DNA from: an uncultured bacterium
GTDB lineage: Bacteria; Cyanobacteriota; Vampirovibrionia; Gastranaerophilales; Gastranaerophilaceae
Direction: 5' to 3'
DNA: 64,000 nucleotides
NCBI GenBank assembly: GCA_958366705.1
Contig: CATXCB010000010.1
Coordinates: 1-64,000 of the forward strand
Below the pieces are notes generated by a model, which made no database searches, was not told where the DNA came from, and was given only the letters and a program-made list of their open reading frames with translations. Positions 25,555 through 33,977 of this stretch are shown one piece after another; position 1 is the first letter of the stretch; every line of letters begins with the position of its first letter. The translations under genes were made by a program, and so were the position numbers.

Positions 25555-26361
25555 TTACTTGCCCAGAGCGTTTGCTTTTTTTGCAGTTTTATCAATTACA
25601 TCAAAGAATAATTTATCAGAATGCCCATCTTTCATCTCACAGATTCCAACAAATGTGCAGCCACCTTTTGTTGCAACATTATCAATTAATGTTTGTACTG
25701 TTGTTTCTCCTCTGTTAAATACCATTTGAGCAGAACCTAAAGCTGTTTGCGCTGCAAGAATAAGAGCTTTTTCGTAATCTAACCCAAGTTTTTCGCCTGC
25801 TCGTGCCATATCTTCTATTACTTGATAAAAAAATGCAGGGCCAGAACCTGATATTGCAGTAACAATATCCATCTGGTTTTCTTCTACCGTAATACATTTT
25901 CCAATTACTGATAACAAATCTTCAATTAAATTTAAGTCTGTATCTGATGCATTTGAACCTTTGCATACTCCAAACATTCCCAATTTAACAAGAGCCGGAG
26001 TGTTTGGCATAATTCTGATTACGCGGTTTTGAGGTACTATTTTTTCTATTTTTTCTGTGCATACACCTGCAGCGATTGAAACTAAAAGAGTATTTATATT
26101 TAAATTCTCTTTGATTTCGTTCAATACTTCAGTTACAGTGTTTGGCTTTGTTGCGATAAACACGATATCTGAATTTTTTGCAAGTTTTTTGTTGTCCGTA
26201 ATGACTTCAATGTTTAATCTGTCGGAGGCAGATTTAGCAATTTCTTCATTAACTTCTGAACCTGAGATAGAAAAGTTTTCTGCCTGGTTAGAATTTAAAA
26301 TTCCGCTGATTATGGCACTTGCCATTTTTCCGCATCCGATAAATCCGATATTTTTCTTCAT
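25555..26361 (-). CDS. proC: Pyrroline-5-carboxylate reductase
   Basis: 268 residues, usual size. It catalyses the last step of proline synthesis with NAD(P)H. The N-terminal Rossmann motif IGFIGCGKMASAII, SIAAGV, RIMPNTPALV, the signature-type segment VTAISGSGPAFFYQ, and the C-terminal VATKGGCT are present. AGGGAATGATTAAA lies upstream of the ATG. Confidence 0.96.
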   Translation of the reverse strand: MKKNIGFIGCGKMASAIISGILNSNQAENFSISGSEVNEEIAKSASDRLNIEVITDNKKLAKNSDIVFIATKPNTVTEVLNEIKENLNINTLLVSIAAGVCTEKIEKIVPQNRVIRIMPNTPALVKLGMFGVCKGSNASDTDLNLIEDLLSVIGKCITVEENQMDIVTAISGSGPAFFYQVIEDMARAGEKLGLDYEKALILAAQTALGSAQMVFNRGETTVQTLIDNVATKGGCTFVGICEMKDGHSDKLFFDVIDKTAKKANALGK

Positions 26362-26460
26362 AATATTTAATCATTCCCTTCTATTTTTGTTGACTAATTT
26401 CTTTGTTTACTATAACATCTGAATTATACGACAAATAAATAGTAAAAGGAAATAACAAAA

Positions 26461-26613
26461 ATGAGACGTACACTAGAAGGAACAAAAAGAAAAAGACAAA
26501 ATGTTAGCGGCTTCAGAGCAAGAATGTCTACTCCAGGCGGTAGAGAAGTTATCAACAGACGCAGAGCTCGCGGTCGTCACAAATTATCTATCACTGCTAA
26601 AAAACGTGCTTAA
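26461..26613 (+). CDS. rpmH: 50S ribosomal protein L34
   Basis: 50 residues, very basic: MRRTLEGTKRKRQNVSGFRA, a GRXVINRRRARGR-type segment, then KRA. It is the short L34 protein and lies directly before rnpA, the nearly universal order. AAAAGGAAATAAC precedes the ATG. The dnaA usually found upstream is not here. Confidence 0.97.
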   Translation: MRRTLEGTKRKRQNVSGFRARMSTPGGREVINRRRARGRHKLSITAKKRA

Positions 26614-26681
26614 TGTATTGCTTTTAAGGTTTTGGTTTATGCCAAATAGCCGTTAAGCTGTAAGTCTTTTACGGAGATGTA

Positions 26682-27032
26682 ATGTTACCAAAGCAGTATA
26701 GATTAAAAAAAAGATCCGCTTTTAAAGCGATATATAAAGTTAAAAACTCCTCCCATAAGGGTGGAGTAACTTTGTTTGCAGGTGTTTTAAAGAAAAATGA
26801 GTCGCCTACAAAAGTAGGATTTGTAGTGAGTAAAAAGGTTCATAAACGAGCAGTTAAGCGTAATCGTTTAAAAAGATTAATGCGAGAAAGCTATAGGCTT
26901 TTGTTAAAAGAAAATCGACTTGGAAATTCGCAGAGGTTTATGTCATTAGTATTTGTCGGCACTGATAGGGCATTAGGAAAGAGCTTTTCCGAAGTCAAAT
27001 CAAGTGTTCAAAAACTTCTGGAGAAGATTTAA
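26682..27032 (+). CDS. rnpA: Ribonuclease P protein component
   Basis: 116 residues. It carries the RnpA features: N-terminal LPKQYRLKKRSAFKAIY and the basic helix VSKKVHKRAVKRNRLKRLMR (about 50-70) that binds the P RNA and tRNA leader. It matures tRNA 5' ends. ACGGAGATGTA lies before the ATG. The next gene starts on the base after its stop. Confidence 0.95.
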   Translation: MLPKQYRLKKRSAFKAIYKVKNSSHKGGVTLFAGVLKKNESPTKVGFVVSKKVHKRAVKRNRLKRLMRESYRLLLKENRLGNSQRFMSLVFVGTDRALGKSFSEVKSSVQKLLEKI

Positions 27033-27560
27033 ATGATAGAGGGGTTGTATGTAGATAATATAATGATGCATTCTGAAACCCGTGTTTATCCTGCTGAGCC
27101 TCAAATAACGGCCGGACTTATTGTGGGGTCTCAATCCTTTTATAAGTATTCTCTGCGAGAGTCTTCTTATCCTACATTGTCATTAGTAGATGAACTTACT
27201 GACGGACAGGGACATGTTATTCCGCCAGGACATTATGAGTTGGCGCTTTCTGATGAACGTGATTTTTTAATTTTAATTCAGTCTAAAAAAGCAGTTGCTA
27301 TTATTCCTGTTTTCAAAATTGATATTGATATGTCTCAATATGAGGTTGTAAGAGACAAAAAAGCTTTGAAAAAAAAGAAAAAAGAAGAAAAAGAGATTGC
27401 AAAAACGAACAAGAAGCGGGAGCGAAAAGGATTACCTTTGATAACTCAGGAAGACGAGATATATCAAGAAGCTTCAATAGAATATATAAGAGATGGCGGC
27501 TATTATTTGATACGTTATGAACGCGGAGATGTCAAAGCGTGGGGTGCGGTTAAAGGATAA
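27033..27560 (+). CDS. Hypothetical protein translationally linked to rnpA
   Basis: 175 residues. The ATG follows the rnpA TAA directly (TAAATG). A beta-rich N-terminal part (about 1-105) is followed by a run of Lys and Glu (KKALKKKKKEEKEIAKTNKK, about 110-135) and a short C-terminal beta part. This position is often occupied by yidD and yidC, but the sequence resembles neither. No signal peptide. Function unknown. Confidence 0.7.
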   Translation: MIEGLYVDNIMMHSETRVYPAEPQITAGLIVGSQSFYKYSLRESSYPTLSLVDELTDGQGHVIPPGHYELALSDERDFLILIQSKKAVAIIPVFKIDIDMSQYEVVRDKKALKKKKKEEKEIAKTNKKRERKGLPLITQEDEIYQEASIEYIRDGGYYLIRYERGDVKAWGAVKG

Positions 27561-27681
27561 TAATGTTTATTATTTGAATATTAAAATAGAATCTCTTTTA
27601 ATAAATTTTTTATATTTGTTTTAATTTTATTTTCTTTTGTATATTATATTCAGTACAATAAATTACAAGTGAGGTTTTGAT

Positions 27682-28641
27682 ATGCTAAAGGATCTATTAG
27701 AAACAAAAAAATGTTTTAAGCTTGTCTGCGGAGCCGGAAATGAAGACGTGCAAGAGGTTGAAAAGTTGGTTACAATATATTCTCTCGCCGGGTGTAATTT
27801 TTTTGATTTGTGCGCAAAGCCAGAAATTGTTGATGCGGCTAAAAGAGGTTTAGCAAGAGCAGGAATAAAGGAAGATAGATATATTTGTGTGAGTGTTGGA
27901 ATTGATGGCGACCCTCATATAACAAAAGCTGTTATTGATCAGCAAAAGTGTGTAAAATGCGGTAAATGTAAACAAATTTGTCCTCATGATGCAATTATTG
28001 AACTTGATAAATACAAGGTTAAAAAAGAACGTTGTATAGGATGTATGCAGTGTGCAAAAAAATGTCCAAAACAGGCAATTGAAATGGTTAGTCAGTTACA
28101 GAATTATGATGAAGTTTTACCTGCAATTATAGAAAAAGGAATTGACTGTATTGAATTTCATGCAATTTCAACTGATGAAAAAGATGTTATGGATAAATGG
28201 CTTCAAATAAATGATTATTTTGACGGTATGCTGTGTATCTCAATTGACCGTTCAGAACTTGGTGACAGGAAGCTGAAAGAGCGTGTAAAGAAAATGTTAG
28301 GAATCCGGAAACCTTATACAACAATTATTCAGGCAGACGGGATTGCAATGAGTGGGAGTAACGATGAATTTGGTACAACTCTTCAAGCTGTTGCGACCGC
28401 ACAGTTGTTTCAAAATGCTCAAATGTCTGCATACATTATGATGTCGGGGGGAACAAATACAAAATCAATTGAACTGGCAACAATGTGTAACGTACACCCT
28501 CATTGTTTGGCAGTTGGTTCTTATGCCAGAAAAATTGTTAAAGAATTTTTAATGGCAGATGATCTGTTTACAAATTCTGAAAAAATGAATCAGGCTGTAA
28601 GCATTGCCAAAACTTTAGTTGATGTCATTACTAAGGAGTGA
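27682..28641 (+). CDS. ldpA: LdpA-like 4Fe-4S protein
   Basis: 319 residues. The N-terminal block (CFKLVCGAGNEDVQEVEKLV, then YSLAGCNFFDLCAKPEIVDAAKRGL) is the pattern I know from cyanobacterial LdpA, followed by two ferredoxin motifs (CVKCGKCKQICP and CIGCMQCAKKCP, about 92-130) and an LdpA_C-like domain. In Synechococcus LdpA is a redox-sensing Fe-S protein that modulates circadian period. A non-phototroph has no Kai system to modulate, so the ancestral role is probably general redox sensing or electron transfer. It forms a unit with the downstream HAD phosphatase. Confidence 0.82.
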   Translation: MLKDLLETKKCFKLVCGAGNEDVQEVEKLVTIYSLAGCNFFDLCAKPEIVDAAKRGLARAGIKEDRYICVSVGIDGDPHITKAVIDQQKCVKCGKCKQICPHDAIIELDKYKVKKERCIGCMQCAKKCPKQAIEMVSQLQNYDEVLPAIIEKGIDCIEFHAISTDEKDVMDKWLQINDYFDGMLCISIDRSELGDRKLKERVKKMLGIRKPYTTIIQADGIAMSGSNDEFGTTLQAVATAQLFQNAQMSAYIMMSGGTNTKSIELATMCNVHPHCLAVGSYARKIVKEFLMADDLFTNSEKMNQAVSIAKTLVDVITKE

Positions 28642-28643
28642 GA

Positions 28644-29399
28644 ATGATAGTTTTAAAAACTTCAAATTGGCAACTTGAGAATATTGAAACGGTTTTATTT
28701 GATAAAGACGGCACATTTATAGATTTGCATTATTTCTGGGGAAAAATGACAGAGCTGCGAGTAAAAGAAATTATACGCAGGTATAGTCTCAATGAGAAAT
28801 GTTTTGCAGATTTATGTTTGAAGCTCGGGTTTGATGTTTCGTCAGGAAAAATGTTGAGTAATGGGATTACGGCATTGTATTCACGTTCTGTAATTATTGA
28901 AATATTTTGTAAAGATTTAAAGGACATTGGAATAACTGTTACTAAAAAAGAACTTGAAGAAATTTTTGATAGTGTTAGTAAGGTTTTCTATCTTGAAATG
29001 GCAAAATATACAAAGCCCATTGATTCTGCAATATTATTTATTAGAAAGCTAAAAGAGAATAATATTAAGATTGGTATTGTGACATCGGATTCATTGGAGT
29101 CAACACATTTAACGTTAAAGCATTTTAATTGGACTGAACTTTTTGATGTTGTAGTCGGCAGAGAATCTACTGCAGAAACTAAAGAAAGCGGTGTTCCGGT
29201 TACGCTTGCGTTAGAAACGCTCGGAGCTGATTCTGAGACAACAGTAATGGTTGGAGATGCTCCTATGGATTATCATGCCGCTAAAAATGCGGGAGTTAAA
29301 AATACTATTTTGGTTTCAACAGGACAAGTTGAAAAAATTGAGTTGGCTAAATTTTCACCATATACAGTGCAATTGTTGTCAGAAATTGAGATAATATAA
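28644..29399 (+). CDS. HAD-family phosphatase (phosphoglycolate phosphatase-like)
   Basis: 251 residues from ATG 28644, because AAGGAG ends six bases before it inside the end of the ldpA-like gene. A GTG at 28638 would use that site as codons. HAD motifs: I VLFDKDGTFID, II GIVTSDS, III a Lys in AETKESG, IV VMVGDAPMDYHAAKNAG. The cap is helical, as in Gph/PGP-type enzymes. Substrate unknown. Confidence 0.88.
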   Translation: MIVLKTSNWQLENIETVLFDKDGTFIDLHYFWGKMTELRVKEIIRRYSLNEKCFADLCLKLGFDVSSGKMLSNGITALYSRSVIIEIFCKDLKDIGITVTKKELEEIFDSVSKVFYLEMAKYTKPIDSAILFIRKLKENNIKIGIVTSDSLESTHLTLKHFNWTELFDVVVGRESTAETKESGVPVTLALETLGADSETTVMVGDAPMDYHAAKNAGVKNTILVSTGQVEKIELAKFSPYTVQLLSEIEII

Positions 29400-29409
29400 G
29401 TATTAAGGG

Positions 29410-29434
29410 CAATTATTATAAGATAATTGTTTTT
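29410..29434 (+). terminator. Intrinsic terminator after the HAD gene
   Basis: CAATTAT-tataag-ATAATTG followed by TTTTT. Confidence 0.6.
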
Positions 29435-29468
29435 ATATATATAATTGGTAAAATTTAGGGGATTTTTC

Positions 29469-30170
29469 ATGAATAAAATTGGAAGTTATATATATAAGAC
29501 TGTTATGCGGAGTTATCCTGTTGGAGCAAATGGTTTAATTAAGCATCCTCCAACGATTAAGTTTGATATGAAAAATCCTTATATATTGGATTCTTTACCT
29601 GATTCAGTGCCTATAGATTCTTTTGTTAAATATAACGGGCAGGATTTAAAGACGGTTTGTAATCTTCTTGATGGAAAAACAATAAGAAACGGGTTTACTT
29701 CAAAAGAGCTGGATTCTCTTTATAGAAAAGCTTTTCCTAATATAAAAGTTCCAACGGATGTAAATTGCGATGCGATGGTGTATTTGAATTTATTACCAAA
29801 TGAAATTGGTTCAAAGTTTGATGCACATGGTTTGGCGAAAATTAGTGTAACGCAACAGTTAAAAGATTTAAATAAATTGTTGACGGAAGGTATAGACTCT
29901 TCAAGAAATTTTTATACTGCGCCTCTTACTGTAAATTCGAAAGATGCGGCAGGGGTTGGAGCTGCTATGGGTACTGCTAGTGGTGCTGCCTATAGAGATG
30001 GATCGTTTATTATTGTTGGTGATAAGTCTAAATTGTTACAAGACAGTGGAATAAAACATGTAATTGTAAATGATGCTTATTATAATATTATCGATGATTT
30101 GCAGAAAAAATTTCAAGATGTCAATTTCGTTAGAGCGGATAACGCAGTTGAGTATTTTTCAAAATTATAA
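29469..30170 (+). CDS. Hypothetical protein
   Basis: 233 residues from ATG 29469, after TTAGGGGATTTTTC. It starts MNKIGSYIYKTVMRSYPVGA and has a mixed alpha/beta composition. The central part (about 160-200) is Gly/Ala rich (AAGVGAAMGTASGAAYRDGS) before FIIVGDKSKLLQDSGIKHVI. No transmembrane helix. No family recognised. Confidence 0.65.
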   Translation: MNKIGSYIYKTVMRSYPVGANGLIKHPPTIKFDMKNPYILDSLPDSVPIDSFVKYNGQDLKTVCNLLDGKTIRNGFTSKELDSLYRKAFPNIKVPTDVNCDAMVYLNLLPNEIGSKFDAHGLAKISVTQQLKDLNKLLTEGIDSSRNFYTAPLTVNSKDAAGVGAAMGTASGAAYRDGSFIIVGDKSKLLQDSGIKHVIVNDAYYNIIDDLQKKFQDVNFVRADNAVEYFSKL

Positions 30171-30226
30171 ATGGGCTTGAATATTATTTTGATATTTTGA
30201 TTTAAATAAAATTTTCAAGTAAAAGA

Positions 30227-30898
30227 ATGAGCAAAAAAAATTTTGTTCATGATTTTATAATAAATATGAAAATTACACCTCTTTCAAATTTTAAAATAGG
30301 TCTAACAACCATTGCTGCAAGTTCAATAGTATTATTTTCGCCGGTGTCAGGAACTTCTCAGACTGTAAATAGAGTTCCGGCTTCAGATACTTTTGAGAAG
30401 AATATTGAAGTCTCGCCAAAAGGAAGTACTTCAAAATCAGTTCTGGTTTTTGCTCCGAATCCAAAAGTTGTAATTAATGGTGAAGAAAAAATTGCAGCTA
30501 TAGTGGTAGATTTATCGAAAAATATTTTATATAAATATAATTCTTCAGGAGTTGCTGAAAGTGCATATCTTGTTGCCAGCGGGAAAACAAAATATCCTAC
30601 AGATACAGGCGTGAGGGTTGTTACTCATGTTGAGCGATATCCGTATAAATCTGCACCTGCTGCTACTAGAAGATACCGAAAACCTGCCGATTATGGTCCT
30701 CGAATTATTTGTTTGGAAAAGATTGATACAGTAACCGGTCAAAAGTCTTCGACAGGTGAGTTTATTCATGGTAATAATAATCCTGCAAGCCTTGGAAAAT
30801 ATGCATCTTTAGGGTGTGTGCGTATGGATAATGAGGTTATAAAAGAGCTTGCCGCACAGGTAAAACGCGGTGATATCGTCATTATGCAAAGAAAATAA
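30227..30898 (+). CDS. L,D-transpeptidase (YkuD domain)
   Basis: 223 residues. A hydrophobic export segment (about 22-42) is followed by a YkuD domain from about residue 83. His181 in FIHGNNNPASLG and Cys197 in SLGCVRMDN are the catalytic pair, with the conserved Gly and Arg. These enzymes make 3-3 peptidoglycan cross-links or attach proteins to the wall. An alternative ATG at 30269 would shorten the N-terminus to MKITPLSNFK. The first start is kept without strong support. Confidence 0.88.
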   Translation: MSKKNFVHDFIINMKITPLSNFKIGLTTIAASSIVLFSPVSGTSQTVNRVPASDTFEKNIEVSPKGSTSKSVLVFAPNPKVVINGEEKIAAIVVDLSKNILYKYNSSGVAESAYLVASGKTKYPTDTGVRVVTHVERYPYKSAPAATRRYRKPADYGPRIICLEKIDTVTGQKSSTGEFIHGNNNPASLGKYASLGCVRMDNEVIKELAAQVKRGDIVIMQRK

Positions 30899-30963
30899 TT
30901 TAATATGAATGACATAGAAATTATTCAATAAAATGAAAGTTTGTCTTGTTGAGCTTGCCCAAT

Positions 30964-31079
30964 GTCATTCTAAACTAGTTTCAGGAACTATTTTAACAAA
31001 AAAGATGCTGAAATAAATTCAGCATGACAATTTATGAATTGATAGTATCATATGTCACCCTGAACTTGTTTCAGGGTCT
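30964..31079. repeat. Degenerate palindromic repeat cluster upstream of tRNA-Ala
   Basis: A decayed A-type half (30964-30989), a 14-base spacer, a B-type half (31004-31028, ATGCTGAA / TTCAGCAT arms) and, 25 bases later, an A-type half (31054-31079, ACCCTGAA / TTCAGGGT arms). It is related to the 73-bp units but rearranged. Nothing else is visible between 30899 and 31128. Confidence 0.75.
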
Positions 31080-31128
31080 AAAAATAATGTTGAAATTTTG
31101 TTTGTTTAGTATAAAATATAAATACTAT

Positions 31129-31201
31129 GGGGCGTTAGCGCAGTTGGTAGCGCACGACACTGGCAGTGTCGGGGTCAGGGGTTCGAATCCCCTACGCTCC
31201 A
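31129..31201 (+). tRNA. tRNA-Ala (anticodon GGC)
   Basis: 73-nt cloverleaf. Acceptor GGGGCGT / ACGCTCC has the G3-U70 pair that defines alanine tRNA. D arm GCGC/GCGC, anticodon stem CGACA/TGTCG around loop CTGGCAG (anticodon GGC), T arm AGGGG-TTCGAAT-CCCCT, discriminator A. CCA is not encoded. Confidence 0.95.
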
Positions 31202-31482
31202 TTTTTTATTTTGCAAACATTTAGTTCTATATTTTTTAGAAGTTTTATTGCTAATTCATTTTCTAATTTGTACCAGATGATATTTCCATCTCGATAGCCT
31301 TTTATTAGCCCGCTTTTTTTTAGAATATTAATGTGTTGAGATATTAGGGATTGTGATTCGTTTAAATTTTCGACCATGGTGTTTACGTTACATTTTCCTT
31401 TATGTAATAAACCACATGCTATTTTTAGACGAATTGGATGACCCAGTGCTTTAAATATTTCTGAATAAATTTCTGCATTCAT
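31192..31482 (-). CDS. ArsR/SmtB-family regulator
   Basis: 96 residues with a winged helix: FKALGHPIRLKIACGLL, then NESQSLISQHINILKKSGLI and a wing (YRDGNIIWYKL). Cys23, Cys31 and Cys90 fall near the positions of the persulfide-sensing pair in SqrR/BigR-type members. It is divergent from a sulfur-transfer oxidoreductase, so a sulfane-sulfur sensor is a reasonable inference. The stop codon and the last residues lie within the 3' end of the oppositely oriented tRNA-Ala gene. Confidence 0.85.
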   Translation of the reverse strand: MNAEIYSEIFKALGHPIRLKIACGLLHKGKCNVNTMVENLNESQSLISQHINILKKSGLIKGYRDGNIIWYKLENELAIKLLKNIELNVCKIKNGA

Positions 31483-31493
31483 TACATTTTCCT

Positions 31494-31535
31494 CTTGAAA
31501 ATATTAGTATATTATAATATTCTAATATTGTCAAG
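31494..31535. promoter_or_regulatory. Candidate ArsR operator
   Basis: A 14-bp inverted repeat, CTTGAAAATATTAG / CTAATATTGTCAAG with one mismatch and a 14-base AT-only spacer, fills the gap between the divergent genes and ends just before the AAAGGAG of the oxidoreductase. It is well placed to control both. Confidence 0.75.
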
Positions 31536-31547
31536 AAAGGAGATCTT

Positions 31548-33923
31548 ATGAAAGTTATTATAATTGGCGGAGGAGCAGCAGGAGCAAGTTGTGCAGCCAG
31601 ATTAAGAAGATTGGATGAATCTGCGCAAATTCTGATTTTAGAAAAAACAAATGAGATTTCTATCGCAAATTGCGGTTTGCCGTATTATGTGTCAGGTGTT
31701 ATTAGTGATCGAGATAATATTCTTGTGTCTAATCCTGAAAAATTTAAGACCTGGTTTAATATTGATGTACGGCTAAATTCTGAAGTCGTGAAGATTGATA
31801 GGAAAAATAAAGCCGTTCAATTAAATAATGGTGAATCCCTTTCTTATGATAAGTTAGTTTTGGCTCAAGGGGCAAGTCCTATTATTCCGCAGTTTGAAGG
31901 GATGGAAAATAGCAAAGTTTTTGGAGTTCGGACTTTAAATGATGCTGATAAAATTAAGGATTATATTAAAAACAATAATCCTCAAAAAGCTGTTGTTGTC
32001 GGTGGTGGCTTTATCGGAATCGAGATGGCTGAAAATTTATGTGAAATGGGCATAAAAACCACTTTAGTGGAACTTGGTGATCAGATTTTAGCACCTGTAG
32101 ATAAAGAAGTTGCATTATTTGCACAAAATGCAATGATTGAGAAAGGTGTAGAATTAATCTTGTCAGATGGTGTAAACAGATTTGCAGGAGATAAAATTGT
32201 TTTAAATTCCGGTAGCGAAATTGAATTTGATATTGTAATAATGGCAATTGGTGTAAAGTCTGAAATTAATCTTGCTAAAGATGCCGGTTTAGAAGTTGGC
32301 AGAGGTATTATTGTAAATGATTTTATGCAAACTGTTGATGAAGATATATATGCTGCTGGTGACAGTGTTGAAGTAAAAGATTTTGTATCGGATATGAATA
32401 CTTTAATTCCATTGGCAGGGCCTGCGAATAGGCAGGGCAGGATTATCGCTGATAATATTTGTGGCATTGCTTCGAGTTATAAAAAATCTCAGGGAACTTC
32501 TGTAATCAAAGTTTTTGGTTTGACAGTGGCAAGTGTTGGAAATAATGAAAAACAATTGAAACAAAAAAATATTCAATATTGGAAAACTTATACATTTGGT
32601 CGTTCTCATGCAGGGTATTATCCTGATTCAAGTCAAATTTTATTTAAATTATTATTTAGCAATGATGGGAAAGTTCTTGGAGCTCAAGCTGTTGGTGAAG
32701 ATGGTGTAGAAAAAAGAATTGATGTGATAAGTTCAATTATGCGTATGAATGGAACAGTGCAAGATATGCTTGATAGTGAATTGTGTTATGCTCCACCGTA
32801 TTCATCAGCAAAAGATCCCGTTAATATTTTGGGGATGAATGCGGATAATATTTTGAGAGGGTTTATTAAGCCTGCATATTTTGAAGATTTAGAAGATGCT
32901 TATTTGATTGATGTAAGACCTGAGATTTCTTTTAAATTAAATACCATACCAAAGGCTGTTAATATTCCTATTTCTGAAATCAGGCAAAAGTTAAGTGAAA
33001 TACCTCGGGATAAAAAAGTTATATTGTTCTGTAACACGGGTTATACAAGTTATTGTGCCTCAAGAATTTTATTACAACACGGGTTTAATAATGTTTATTC
33101 ACTAATGGGTGGATTTGAGTTATACAAAGAATTGACTAAGAGAATTTCTAAAAGAGAAATTGTAAATATTGCTGCTGCCAATAAAGAAGTTTTAGCGAGT
33201 GCAAATATAACAAAGATAAATGCATCAGGTTTGCAGTGTCCGGGACCTATTATGAAAGTTTCAAATATTTTAAGTGACGCTAAAGACGGTGATATGTTTG
33301 AGGTTCTTTCAACCGATAAAGGGTTTAAATCTGATATTGCTGCCTGGTGTGAATCGACAGGTAATAGTTTGGTTGATATGAAAATTGATGGAAAGAATAT
33401 ATATGCAACTATCCAAAAAGGTTCTGCGTTACCGGTTTTGGCTTCTTCTGATGAGCGTAGCGGACAGACTATAGTTGTTTTTTCCAATGATTTAGACAAA
33501 GTTTTAGCCTCTTTTATAATTGCAAATGGAGCCAAAGCAACCGGTAAAGATGTAACGATGTTTTTTACTTTCTGGGGGTTAAATGTCTTAAGAAAGTCAA
33601 ACGTAAATGTTAAAAAAGGTTTGATTGATAGAATGTTCGGGCTAATGATGCCAAAAGGTCCGGATAAACTTACTTTATCAAAAATGAATATGGGCGGATT
33701 GGGCTCATTGATGATGAAGTGGGTTATGAAAAATAAAAATATTTCTACATTATCAGAATTGATTCAACAGGCAAAAGATAGCGGGATTAAATTTATTGCC
33801 TGCAACATGTCAATGGATGTAATGGGCATAAAAGAGGATGAATTGATAGATGGTATTGAAATCGGCGGGGTTGCAAAATATATAGCTGAAAGTAATAATG
33901 CTAATTCAAATTTGTTTATATGA
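31548..33923 (+). CDS. CoA-disulfide reductase-type flavoprotein fused to rhodanese, TusA and DsrE domains
   Basis: 791 residues, four modules. About 1-440: FAD/NAD(P) disulfide reductase (IIGGGAAGASCAARLR, active Cys42 in IANCGLPYYVSG, VVVGGGFIGIEMAE, YAAGDSVE). About 450-540: rhodanese with Cys495 in LFCNTGYTSY. About 555-625: TusA/SirA with Cys564 in GLQCPGPIMK. About 635-791: DsrE/F-like domain. Such fusions reduce CoA persulfides or polysulfides and pass sulfane sulfur between domains. It acts in the cytoplasm. AAAGGAGATCTT precedes the ATG. Controlled by the adjacent ArsR by inference. Confidence 0.93.
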   Translation: MKVIIIGGGAAGASCAARLRRLDESAQILILEKTNEISIANCGLPYYVSGVISDRDNILVSNPEKFKTWFNIDVRLNSEVVKIDRKNKAVQLNNGESLSYDKLVLAQGASPIIPQFEGMENSKVFGVRTLNDADKIKDYIKNNNPQKAVVVGGGFIGIEMAENLCEMGIKTTLVELGDQILAPVDKEVALFAQNAMIEKGVELILSDGVNRFAGDKIVLNSGSEIEFDIVIMAIGVKSEINLAKDAGLEVGRGIIVNDFMQTVDEDIYAAGDSVEVKDFVSDMNTLIPLAGPANRQGRIIADNICGIASSYKKSQGTSVIKVFGLTVASVGNNEKQLKQKNIQYWKTYTFGRSHAGYYPDSSQILFKLLFSNDGKVLGAQAVGEDGVEKRIDVISSIMRMNGTVQDMLDSELCYAPPYSSAKDPVNILGMNADNILRGFIKPAYFEDLEDAYLIDVRPEISFKLNTIPKAVNIPISEIRQKLSEIPRDKKVILFCNTGYTSYCASRILLQHGFNNVYSLMGGFELYKELTKRISKREIVNIAAANKEVLASANITKINASGLQCPGPIMKVSNILSDAKDGDMFEVLSTDKGFKSDIAAWCESTGNSLVDMKIDGKNIYATIQKGSALPVLASSDERSGQTIVVFSNDLDKVLASFIIANGAKATGKDVTMFFTFWGLNVLRKSNVNVKKGLIDRMFGLMMPKGPDKLTLSKMNMGGLGSLMMKWVMKNKNISTLSELIQQAKDSGIKFIACNMSMDVMGIKEDELIDGIEIGGVAKYIAESNNANSNLFI

Positions 33924-33932
33924 TTTTTAAAT

Positions 33933-33966
33933 ATAGGAAAGACCTGATTATTCAGGCCTTTTCTAT
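33933..33966 (+). terminator. Intrinsic terminator after the CoADR fusion gene
   Basis: Stem ATAGGAAAGACCTGA / TCAGGCCTTTTCTAT with G-U pairs and a short loop. Convergent with the next gene. Confidence 0.75.
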
Positions 33967-33977
33967 AAGTCATTTCA

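Noticed and set aside
26380..26700. Origin of replication next to rpmH-rnpA
   Set aside because: No dnaA or dnaN gene, no cluster of DnaA boxes, and no AT-rich unwinding array beyond the general background.
31024..31224. A 66-codon ORF across the repeat and tRNA-Ala
   Set aside because: It reads a palindromic repeat and then the tRNA. The tRNA cloverleaf is the real feature.
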